From assembly GCA_934215405.1 (NCBI GenBank), contig CAKPZU010000040.1, positions 1 through 16,722 on the forward strand: 16,722 nucleotides of DNA, given 5' to 3'. Each line of letters opens with the position of its first letter. Position 1 is the first letter of the stretch. The notes under the pieces are model-generated. The model did no database searches, was not told the DNA's origin, and saw only the letters and a program-made list of their open reading frames with translations. Made by a program: the position numbers and the translations under genes. Source of the DNA: an uncultured Bacilli bacterium (GTDB lineage Bacteria; Bacillota_I; Bacilli_A; RFN20; CAG-631). Positions 1-6,958 of the stretch are shown here, in pieces.

Positions 1-131
1 CTTGAGTATTGCTCCAAATGCCGCAGTATTTAAATATTGCTAATAAATAATACCACATAAAAATTTTTTTAGCAACATAAAGAATAAAAAAATTGATTTT
101 GCTCAATAATTAGCATGAAATAGCCCTTTAT

Positions 132-156
132 CTTATTTACTATTTTTGTAAATAAG
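132..156. repeat. Perfect inverted repeat over the sufC promoter
   Basis: The arms CTTATTTAC (132-140) and GTAAATAAG (148-156) are perfect complements of 9 bp separated by 7 bases. The repeat covers the proposed -35 box and most of the spacer of the suf promoter. No T-run follows it on the + strand, so it does not look like a terminator. Its position suggests a repressor operator, but the controlling protein cannot be named from the sequence, and chance is possible in DNA this AT-rich. Confidence 0.5.
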
Positions 157-164
157 TGTAAAAT
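136..164 (+). promoter_or_regulatory. Predicted sigma-A-type promoter of the suf operon
   Basis: TTTACT (136-141) and TAAAAT (159-164) are separated by 17 bases, giving a plausible -35/-10 pair. Transcription would start near 171, a few bases before the Shine-Dalgarno sequence GAGGTG at 178-183, so the leader is very short. No other promoter-like pair nearer to sufC was found. The upstream stretch 1-131 holds no convincing gene. Confidence 0.5.
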
Positions 165-188
165 AATTAAGGAATGCGAGGTGTATTT

Positions 189-1010
189 ATGTCTACTCTT
201 GAAATTAAAAATTTACATGTTTCTGTAGCAGATAAAGAAATTCTTAAAGGCATTGATTTAACTATTAAAGAAAATGAAATTCATGCTTTACTTGGCCCTA
301 ATGGTAATGGTAAATCAACACTATTATCAACAATTATGGGACAACCAAAATATGTTGTAACTGAAGGAGAAATTCTACTCGATGGTAAAGATGTTTTAAG
401 AATGTCAGTCGATGAAAGAGCTAAAGCAGGTTTATTTTTAGCTTTACAATATCCACCTGAAATACCAGGTGTTATTAATTCTGACTTTTTAAAAGCAGCC
501 ATTAATGCTAAAAGTGAAAAACCAGTTTCACTATATAAATTTATTAGTGAACTTGAAAATGCTACTAAGGAAGTTAATTTACCTCTTGACATGATTCATA
601 GAAACTTAAATGATGGCTTTTCAGGTGGTGAAAAGAAAAGAAATGAAATTATTCAAATGAAACTATTAAAGCCTTCAATTGCCATGCTTGATGAAATTGA
701 CTCGGGACTTGATGTAGATGCTTTAAAGGTAGTGGCTTCATCAGTTGAGGATGTAATAAAAAGAAATGGTAGTGCTTTAGTTGTATCTCACTATGCAAGA
801 TTTTATCAATTAATTAAGCCAACACACGTTCATGTAATTGTTGATGGTAAGATTATTTTAACTGGTAATGAAGAAATTGTAGAAAAAATTGATAAGCAAG
901 GTTTTGATTGGGTAAAAGCAGAATATGGAATTGATGTTAAAAAGAACGATATGCGTCCTTCATCAATTGGACTTTGCGGTGTAAAGGAAAGTATTAAAAA
1001 TGCAAAATAA
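189..1010 (+). CDS. sufC: SufC, Fe-S cluster assembly ATPase
   Basis: SufC is the ABC-type ATPase of the SUF machinery. It works in the cytoplasm in the SufBCD scaffold, where ATP binding drives the conformational change needed for cluster assembly. Visible motifs are Walker A GPNGNGKST (36-44), Q-loop Gln87, signature FSGGEKKR (144-151), Walker B with the SufC-typical MLDEIDSGLD (166-175) and an H-loop in VVSHYARF. The start at 189 gives 273 residues and lies 5 bases after GAGGTG. The in-frame ATG at 174 has no usable ribosome binding site. The C-terminus carries a tail somewhat longer than usual after the EYGI segment. The gene is first in sufCDSUB, and its end overlaps the sufD start by 11 bases, suggesting translational coupling. 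Confidence 0.97.
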   Translation: MSTLEIKNLHVSVADKEILKGIDLTIKENEIHALLGPNGNGKSTLLSTIMGQPKYVVTEGEILLDGKDVLRMSVDERAKAGLFLALQYPPEIPGVINSDFLKAAINAKSEKPVSLYKFISELENATKEVNLPLDMIHRNLNDGFSGGEKKRNEIIQMKLLKPSIAMLDEIDSGLDVDALKVVASSVEDVIKRNGSALVVSHYARFYQLIKPTHVHVIVDGKIILTGNEEIVEKIDKQGFDWVKAEYGIDVKKNDMRPSSIGLCGVKESIKNAK

Positions 1011-1824
1011 TGTAATTTTAAATGATGATGCAAAGCAAACATTAACATTTTCTAATATCAAGGATGAAACATATAATATTTCACTCAATAATAACAATTT
1101 AAAAGAATTAACAATCAATGTAATTAATTCAAAGCTATCAATTATTGAAAATTTAATTTCATGCTTAAGTGATTGCCAAATATTTATAAACATTGATAAT
1201 AAATCAAAATTAAATTTATTTACTATTTTAGTTGATAATAAAAACGAATTAGCTATTAATAGAATAGTAAATAACGATGGCGTATATGAATCAATGCAAA
1301 TTGATTTGTCTAATAATAATGTGTCAAGTAATGAAACAATTAATTTGTCAAAGGATGAAGCAAAGTGTAGTGTTATCGGTGGTATTTATGCTATTAATAG
1401 GACAGTTAAAAAATACCAAACAAACTTAAATCATTATGCTATAAATAGTATTTCAAAAGCCCAATTATTTGCCATAAACGATGATAATGCCCATGTAAGT
1501 ATTTATACTGATGCATATATTAAAAATGGAGCACATGGTACTAAAGCGAACCAAGAAGGTAGAATTATAAACTTATCGAATACATGTTCAGGTATTGTTC
1601 TTCCAAATCTACATATTGATGAAAATGATGTTGAAGCATCTCATTCTTGCAGCGTTGGTTCACTTAATCAGGATCATATGTATTATCTTGAAAGTAGAGG
1701 ATTAAATAAATTGCAATCAAGAAATATTTTAATTAAAGGTTACTTTAATCCAATTCTTGAAAACATAAATGATGAAACAATTAAAGACGAAATCAGTAAG
1801 GTCTTACAACAAAGGATAGGGTAG
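1000..1824 (+). CDS. sufD: SufD, Fe-S scaffold subunit, short form
   Basis: SufD pairs with SufB and two SufC to form the SufBC2D scaffold. The assignment rests on its place between sufC and sufS and on a SufB/SufD-type C-terminal block: NGAHGTKANQEGRI, then DVEASHSCSVGSLNQDHMYY and SRGLN near residues 210-235. His215 in ASHSCS matches the conserved His of SufD in the SHxxxVG motif. At 274 residues it is far shorter than the roughly 400-440 residues common for SufD, and it appears to lack the N-terminal helical domain, leaving mainly the beta-helix core and C-terminal helices. The first half is low-complexity and Asn-rich with little recognisable similarity. AAAGGA at 983-988, inside sufC, serves as ribosome binding site. 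No frameshift is needed to explain the short length. Confidence 0.85.
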   Translation: MQNNVILNDDAKQTLTFSNIKDETYNISLNNNNLKELTINVINSKLSIIENLISCLSDCQIFINIDNKSKLNLFTILVDNKNELAINRIVNNDGVYESMQIDLSNNNVSSNETINLSKDEAKCSVIGGIYAINRTVKKYQTNLNHYAINSISKAQLFAINDDNAHVSIYTDAYIKNGAHGTKANQEGRIINLSNTCSGIVLPNLHIDENDVEASHSCSVGSLNQDHMYYLESRGLNKLQSRNILIKGYFNPILENINDETIKDEISKVLQQRIG

Positions 1825-1825
1825 T

Positions 1826-3055
1826 ATGCTAGATATTTTAAAAATTAGGAAAGATTTTCCAATGCTAGATGATAATAAAACTATGCAAGGTCATAAGCTT
1901 GTATATTTTGATAGTGCTGCAACTTCCTTAAAGCCAAGATGTGTAATTGAAGCTATGAACGATTATTATTTTAATTATAATAGTAATGTTCATAGAGGTG
2001 ATTATGATTTAGCAGCTAAGGCAGATAAAATATATGAGGATACAAGAGCTAATGTAGCTGAATTTATAAATAGTGATGTAAATGAGGTTGTCTTTACTGC
2101 TGGAACTACAGCATCATTAAATCTAGTTGCTTTGGGCTATGCTTTAAATGTTATAAAGGAAAATGATGAAATTATAATTAATGAAGCTGAGCATGCAAGT
2201 AATGTACTTCCATGGTTTGAAGTAGCTAAAAAGAAAAATGCTATAATAAAATATGCTAAATTAAATGATAAAGGTGTTGTAACTCTTGATGCTATTAAAG
2301 AAGCAATTACTAATAACACTAAAATTATTGCTATTGCTTATGTTAGTAATGTTTTAGGCGCTAAAAATGAAATTGAAGAAATAATAAAATATGCTCATAG
2401 TAAAAATATTATAGTAGTTGTTGATGCTGCTCAAGCAATTCCACATATGAAAGTAGATGTTAAAAAATTAGATTGTGATTTTTTAGCTTTTTCATCTCAT
2501 AAAATGTGTGGCCCTACAGGACTTGGAATTTTATTTGGAAAATATGATTTATTATGTCAAACAGAAACTTTATTATATGGTGGAGGAATGAATGCTAAGT
2601 TTGATAGCTGCTTTAATATGCTACTTAAAAAGCCTCCATATAAGTTTGAAGGTGGAACTCCAGCTATTGCTGAAGTAATTGGCTTAAACGCTGCTATTAA
2701 TTATTTAAATAAAATCGGTATGGAAAATATCGAAGAATATGAAAAAGAATTAAAAAAATATGCTTTAGAAAAATTAGAAAAGCTAGATAATGTTATTGTT
2801 TATAATAAAAATGATTCTGGAATTATAGATTTCAATATTAAGGATGTATTTTGTCAAGATGCTGGAAGCTATTTTAATAGTAAGGGTATAGCTGTAAGAA
2901 GTGGACATCATTGTGCTAAGCTATTACCTAACTATTTAAATGTTGTCGGTACTGTTAGAGCTTCACTATATTTTTATAATACAAAAGAAGAAATTGATAT
3001 ATTCGTTGAAGCTTGTAAGCATGGAGGTGACTTTTTAGATGCTTTCTTTAAATGA
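1826..3055 (+). CDS. sufS: SufS cysteine desulfurase
   Basis: This is a group II PLP-dependent cysteine desulfurase that removes sulfur from L-cysteine and passes it as persulfide to SufU. At 409 residues it is close to the usual 405-410. It shows the conserved start DFPML...YFDSAATSLKP, EAEHASNVLPW, the PLP-site aspartate in VVDAAQAIPH, the PLP lysine in SSHKMCGPTGLG (Lys226) and the catalytic cysteine in VRSGHHCAKLL (Cys363). The gene begins one base after the sufD stop. AAGGA at 1812-1816 is its ribosome binding site, inside the end of sufD. It ends with TGA, evidence for the standard bacterial code. Its 3' end overlaps sufU by 17 bases. Confidence 0.97.
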   Translation: MLDILKIRKDFPMLDDNKTMQGHKLVYFDSAATSLKPRCVIEAMNDYYFNYNSNVHRGDYDLAAKADKIYEDTRANVAEFINSDVNEVVFTAGTTASLNLVALGYALNVIKENDEIIINEAEHASNVLPWFEVAKKKNAIIKYAKLNDKGVVTLDAIKEAITNNTKIIAIAYVSNVLGAKNEIEEIIKYAHSKNIIVVVDAAQAIPHMKVDVKKLDCDFLAFSSHKMCGPTGLGILFGKYDLLCQTETLLYGGGMNAKFDSCFNMLLKKPPYKFEGGTPAIAEVIGLNAAINYLNKIGMENIEEYEKELKKYALEKLEKLDNVIVYNKNDSGIIDFNIKDVFCQDAGSYFNSKGIAVRSGHHCAKLLPNYLNVVGTVRASLYFYNTKEEIDIFVEACKHGGDFLDAFFK

Positions 3056-3482
3056 TCCAATGATTAAAAGAGAAATTATTATGGACCATTATGAAAATCC
3101 TCGTAATAAAGGATTAGTTGATGATCCACGCTACTTAAAAATTAATATGAATTCTGAGTCTTGTATTGATGATATTGATATTCAAATATTAGTTGAAAAT
3201 AATATCATTAAAGACTTTCGCTTTGATGGCGTTGGCTGTACAATTTCAACAGCCTCAACATCAATTTTATCAGAGCTTGTTATTAATGAAAGTGTAGAAA
3301 AAGCTTATGAAATTATTAAAGAATACGATAATATGATAAAGGAATTACCATATGATGAAATGCTTCTTCAGGAAGCTGTCGTATTTAAAGACGTAAGTAA
3401 GCAAGCAAATCGTATTAAATGTGCTATGATTGGCTTTAATGGCTTACTTGAACTTTTAAATTCTTTAAAGGCAGGTGAATAA
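3039..3482 (+). CDS. sufU: SufU, zinc-type sulfur acceptor for SufS
   Basis: SufU is the zinc-dependent sulfurtransferase partner of SufS in Firmicutes. It accepts the persulfide by swapping a zinc ligand with SufS. At 147 residues it is full length. The expected ligand set is present: Cys42 and Asp44 (SCIDDID), Cys67 (GVGCTIS) and Cys128 (RIKCAM). The Tyr-Asn-Pro-Arg stretch near residue 20 (HYENPRNKG) is typical of the IscU/SufU fold. The usual CGD is CID here, so the Gly between Cys and Asp is replaced by Ile. The start lies within sufS, preceded by the strong site GGAGGTGA (3023-3030), and it overlaps the desulfurase gene by 17 bases. It has no extra lysine-alanine motif suggesting an IscU-type scaffold. 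Confidence 0.95.
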   Translation: MLSLNDPMIKREIIMDHYENPRNKGLVDDPRYLKINMNSESCIDDIDIQILVENNIIKDFRFDGVGCTISTASTSILSELVINESVEKAYEIIKEYDNMIKELPYDEMLLQEAVVFKDVSKQANRIKCAMIGFNGLLELLNSLKAGE

Positions 3483-3483
3483 A

Positions 3484-4887
3484 ATGAGTGATAATACAAA
3501 AATAGAAGGTATTGATAATTATCAATATGGCTTTGCTGATAAAGATACAAGTATTTATAAAACTAAAAAAGGCTTAACAAGAGATACGATTATTGATATT
3601 TCAAAGCATAAAAATGAGCCTGAATGGATGAAAGAATTTCGTTTAAAGGCTTATGAAGCTTTTGTTAAAATGAAAAATCCTGATTTTGGACCAAATCTTG
3701 ATTTTTTAAAGTATGATGAATACACATACTATATTAAACCTGCTGAAAAATCAGTAAAGGATTGGAATGAAGTTCCAACTACAATAAAAGAAACATTTGA
3801 TAAATTGGGCTTACCTGAGCAAGAAAAGAAATTTTTTGCTGGTGTTCATACACAATATGAATCTGAAAGTGTTTATCATAATATGTTAAAAGAAGTTGAA
3901 GACAAAGGAGTAATATTCTTAGACACTGATAGTGCTTTAAGATTATATCCTGATTTAGTAAAGCAATATTTTAATACAGTTGTTCCTTTTATGGATAATA
4001 AATTTGCTGCCTTAAATGGTGCTGTTTGGTCTGGTGGTTCATTTATTTATGTTCCTAAAGGCGTTAAGCTTGATAAGCCTTTACAATCATATTTTAGAAT
4101 CAATTCTAAAGGTATGGGACAATTTGAAAGAACCTTAATTATTGTTGATGAAGGTGCTGATGTTCATTATGTTGAGGGCTGTACTGCTCCAATTTATGAT
4201 AGTGAATCATTACATGCCGCTGTTGTTGAAATTATTGTTAAAAAAGGAGCAAGATGCCGTTATTCAACTGTTCAAAACTGGTCAAGCAATATTGTTAACT
4301 TAGTTACTAAACGTGCTTATGTTGAAGAAGATGGCCAAATGGAATGGATTGATGGTAATATTGGTTCAGGTGTAAATATGAAATATCCAGCTTGTATTCT
4401 AGCTGGTAAAAACGCTAACGGAACATGTATTTCAATAGCTGTTGCTTCGAAAAATCAATACCAGGATGCTGGTGCTAGAATGATCCATTTAGCTCCAAAC
4501 ACATCAAGCCAAATTATTTCAAAATCAATTTGTAGAGCTGGTGGAAAGGTTAATTATAGAGGAACAGTTCACCATTCAAAGGAAGCTATTAATGCTAGAA
4601 GCTATGTTCAATGTGATACTTTAATTCTTGATAACATTTCATCATCTGATACAATACCTAAGAATAGATGCTACAATAATCAATCAATTATTGAGCATGA
4701 AGCAACAGTCTCTAAAATTAGTGATGATCAATTATTTTATTTAATGAGTAGAGGCTTAAGCAAGCAGCAAGCTATGCAAATGATAGTTTTAGGCTTTATT
4801 GAACCATTTTCAAAGGAATTACCAATGGAATATGCTGTTGAATTAAATCAATTATTAAAGCTAAATATGGAAGGCGCTATTGGTTAA
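3484..4887 (+). CDS. sufB: SufB, Fe-S scaffold subunit
   Basis: SufB is the scaffold subunit on which the cluster is built, in complex with SufC and SufD. The protein is full length (468 residues) and very close in pattern to Firmicutes SufB: SGGSFIYVPKGVKLDKPLQSYF, EGCTAPIYDSESLHAAVVE, GTVHHSKEA, the conserved Cys377 in YVQCDTL, and the C-terminal HEATVSKISDDQLFYLMSRG and EPFSKELPMEYAVELN. The ATG at 3484 is preferred over the in-frame GTG at 3475, because AGGTGA (3473-3478) sits 5 bases before it and itself covers the GTG. It follows the sufU stop by one base and is the last clear suf gene. No hairpin terminator is visible after it. Confidence 0.97.
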   Translation: MSDNTKIEGIDNYQYGFADKDTSIYKTKKGLTRDTIIDISKHKNEPEWMKEFRLKAYEAFVKMKNPDFGPNLDFLKYDEYTYYIKPAEKSVKDWNEVPTTIKETFDKLGLPEQEKKFFAGVHTQYESESVYHNMLKEVEDKGVIFLDTDSALRLYPDLVKQYFNTVVPFMDNKFAALNGAVWSGGSFIYVPKGVKLDKPLQSYFRINSKGMGQFERTLIIVDEGADVHYVEGCTAPIYDSESLHAAVVEIIVKKGARCRYSTVQNWSSNIVNLVTKRAYVEEDGQMEWIDGNIGSGVNMKYPACILAGKNANGTCISIAVASKNQYQDAGARMIHLAPNTSSQIISKSICRAGGKVNYRGTVHHSKEAINARSYVQCDTLILDNISSSDTIPKNRCYNNQSIIEHEATVSKISDDQLFYLMSRGLSKQQAMQMIVLGFIEPFSKELPMEYAVELNQLLKLNMEGAIG

Positions 4888-4962
4888 TATTAAATTTATT
4901 AAAAGAAACTATAAAAATAACATCTTGTGCATATACTTAATATGAGCGAGGTGTTTTTTTTT

Positions 4963-5874
4963 ATGAATTCTTTTATTTATGATTATTATGGCTATAATGT
5001 TAAATTATTAGATGATAATACATTTGTTTTTAAGGATTATACGTTTTTATTGTCTAAAACTACTGAAGATGAAAATTCATTAAATAAGCTAAATGAGCTT
5101 ATTAATTCTCTTTATAATGTGTTTGATGGAAATGTTGTTTATATTGTTAAAAACAAATATAACAAATATATTTCAAGCAGTGAAGGAAATAATAATATTT
5201 GTATGCTAACATACAAGGATGAAAAAAATATCGATATAAATTATTTTATTAAAATGCATATGGCATTTTTAAATACCTTTAATTATTACGTTAATCTTGA
5301 TGATATTATTATCTTGTGGGATCAACGCCTTGAATATATTCAAAATCAATGCTTAGTAGCCTTAAATTTTGATAATGATGCACATATGATACTATATGAA
5401 TATAGTCAATTTGCTATAGGATTAGCTATTAATGCTTTACAATATTTAAGTGATATGAAAATTGATTTTAATAAAAAGTATTATTTAACAACCTTGACTC
5501 ATCGAAGAATAAAAAAAATGGATAAATTTGAACTATTTAATCCATTTAATTTAATTGTTGATCATTCAAGCAGAGATTTAGCTGAGCTATATAAAAATAA
5601 TTTAATTGATTTTGATACTTTATTTTCAATATGTCAAAGCTATTCTTATAATGTTGATGAATATGAATATTTAATTGCTCGCTTGTTATTTCCAACATTT
5701 ATTTTTGATATAATTGAAGATATTGCAACAGATAATACGATGTATGATTATCAAAAGGAAATATATTATGCTATATCAAAACAAAATGAGCAATTCGATA
5801 AGCTAAAATATTTTTATAAGAGAATCTCTCAATTAATGTTAATTAGGCCAATAGATTGGTTGAACAGCAATTAG
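4963..5874 (+). CDS. Unknown; possible degenerate CotS/YutH-like kinase-fold protein
   Basis: I do not recognise this 303-residue protein with certainty. The second half contains LTHRRI, then NPFNLIVDHSSRDLAELYKN. This resembles the catalytic and metal-binding region of aminoglycoside-phosphotransferase-like proteins of the CotS/YutH group, where a DHPSRDxAE segment is common. The preceding LWDQRLEYIQNQ and the helical middle part fit such a C-lobe. No HxD catalytic loop is present, so kinase activity is doubtful. There is no signal peptide or clear membrane segment. The ATG at 4963 is chosen because GAGGTG (4948-4953) lies 9 bases before it; the in-frame ATG at 4927 has no such site. It follows sufB by 75 bases with no terminator seen, so it may be co-transcribed; TATACT at 4932-4937 could be a weak separate -10. 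It ends 4 bases inside the converging gene. Confidence 0.6.
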   Translation: MNSFIYDYYGYNVKLLDDNTFVFKDYTFLLSKTTEDENSLNKLNELINSLYNVFDGNVVYIVKNKYNKYISSSEGNNNICMLTYKDEKNIDINYFIKMHMAFLNTFNYYVNLDDIIILWDQRLEYIQNQCLVALNFDNDAHMILYEYSQFAIGLAINALQYLSDMKIDFNKKYYLTTLTHRRIKKMDKFELFNPFNLIVDHSSRDLAELYKNNLIDFDTLFSICQSYSYNVDEYEYLIARLLFPTFIFDIIEDIATDNTMYDYQKEIYYAISKQNEQFDKLKYFYKRISQLMLIRPIDWLNSN

Positions 5875-6845
5875 TTTTTTTCTATTTCGTCTAATAGCTT
5901 TTTATATTCCTTATAATAATTTATTGAATCAACATGCCCACAAAAAGCAATAGTACCAGGCTCATTAAATAAGCCTTGATATTCAAAAATAATTATTTCT
6001 TCAACGTAAGGTGAAATAGCTTCAAGTTGCTTTTTTAAACGATTGATATTTGCAGGAATTAAAGCTGATTTATAAACATCTCCTTCAAAGGTAAATACTT
6101 CAACATCGGCCCATAGCTTACTTCTATTGGCAGCATCATGAGCTTTCTTTAAGGCTTTATAAAACATAGCAGTTTCATTTTCTGTTGTCTTTTTAACGCC
6201 AACTTCATCTTGATAAGCAACAAAGTCAACATCAAGCCTTTTAAGCTGATTAATATAATTTTCATCAGCCTTTAGCTTACATGTTCCATATGGAGCAATT
6301 AAAGTTTTATATTTATTACTTAAAGAATGAACCTTAGCTGAATAACGATTAACATAGTTAATGAATTCCTCATCCATATAATAGCTTATTTCTGATTCAT
6401 CTGGAAAATACCAACCATAAAATGACTTGTGAAATGAAAATTGCTCGTGTAATTCATCCATAGCTAAAAATGCTCTTTCAAAGGCACTTTCTTTTGTCAT
6501 ATTTTCAAATGTCTTCCACCAGTTTGAATAAAAGCCAACAGACATAAAAACATTGATATTTAGCTTATCACATTCATCTAATATAACTTCTATTGGATTT
6601 TCACATTTTATTTCTTTACTTTTTTTATAATATTTTGAATTATAATAGCATTCATTATATTTATCATCATCAAAATTAGCTGTTTCCATAATAACAATAT
6701 ATTTCATTTTTAATTTAGCTATTTCGTTTACTTTAGCACGCCATTGTGCTTCACTAAAATCATGAATTATTGGATTAAAATATTTTCCTTCAGGTAATCC
6801 TAAATGATGAAATTCTAAAAAAGTTCCATTTATTCTTTTTATCAT
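5871..6845 (-). CDS. DUF4434-like TIM-barrel protein
   Basis: This 324-residue protein resembles the DUF4434 family, a TIM-barrel group related in shape to glycoside hydrolases but without an assigned reaction. Landmarks in order are NGTFLEF at the N-terminus (6-12), WRAKVNEIAKLKMKYIVIMET (35-55), the strand NVFMSVGFYSNWW (98-110), FYGWYFPDE (142-150), VDFVAYQDEVGV (206-217), LWADVEVF (244-251) and EEIIIFEYQG (282-291). Acidic residues at strand ends (Glu150, Asp213/Glu214, Glu249, Glu288) are candidates for an active site. There is no signal peptide, which is unusual if it acts on extracellular glycans. AGGAGA lies 7 bases before the start. Its stop overlaps the stop of the converging gene by 3-4 bases. 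Confidence 0.7.
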   Translation of the reverse strand: MIKRINGTFLEFHHLGLPEGKYFNPIIHDFSEAQWRAKVNEIAKLKMKYIVIMETANFDDDKYNECYYNSKYYKKSKEIKCENPIEVILDECDKLNINVFMSVGFYSNWWKTFENMTKESAFERAFLAMDELHEQFSFHKSFYGWYFPDESEISYYMDEEFINYVNRYSAKVHSLSNKYKTLIAPYGTCKLKADENYINQLKRLDVDFVAYQDEVGVKKTTENETAMFYKALKKAHDAANRSKLWADVEVFTFEGDVYKSALIPANINRLKKQLEAISPYVEEIIIFEYQGLFNEPGTIAFCGHVDSINYYKEYKKLLDEIEKN

Positions 6846-6874
6846 AATATTTCTCCTAGCTTCTTGCTAAAGTA

Positions 6875-6903
6875 ATTATATAATAAGTAATTATGTTTTA
6901 AAA
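6875..6903 (-). promoter_or_regulatory. Weak predicted promoter for the DUF4434-like gene
   Basis: On the - strand, TATAAT (6880-6875) is preceded by TTTTAA (6903-6898) at a 17-base spacing. The -10 matches the consensus fully but the -35 is weak. The same divergent gap contains AGTAATTAT twice (6871-6879 and 6886-6894). I found no convincing promoter pair on the + strand for enolase here; TTGTTT at 6910-6915 lacks a good -10 partner. Confidence 0.3.
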
Positions 6904-6958
6904 GGTAGATTGTTTATTTTTTTATTAAAAGTAAATACTAATACAAGGAGATGGTTTA

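Noticed and set aside
1..43. Possible 3' tail of an upstream gene (frame 2 ends in TAA at 41-43; frame 1 ends at 31-33)
   Set aside because: The composition is slightly less AT-rich than the following gap, but both frames are too short to recognise and neither can be preferred.
36..76. Distant inverted repeat TTGCTAA / TTAGCAA around an A/T run upstream of sufC
   Set aside because: The loop is more than 20 bases, and the T-run lies inside it rather than after the stem, so it is not a convincing terminator.
281..592. Open - strand frame of 103 codons opposite sufC
   Set aside because: It is fully antisense to a highly conserved gene and shows no independent coding signal.
3053..3055. Use of TGA as Trp (mycoplasma code)
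   Set aside because: TGA ends sufS, the guanylate-kinase-like gene and the flavoprotein gene at the expected lengths, and conserved Trp residues are TGG.
4888..4962. Terminator between sufB and the following gene
   Set aside because: No stem with a U-tract could be found; only AT-rich sequence and a weak TATACT box.
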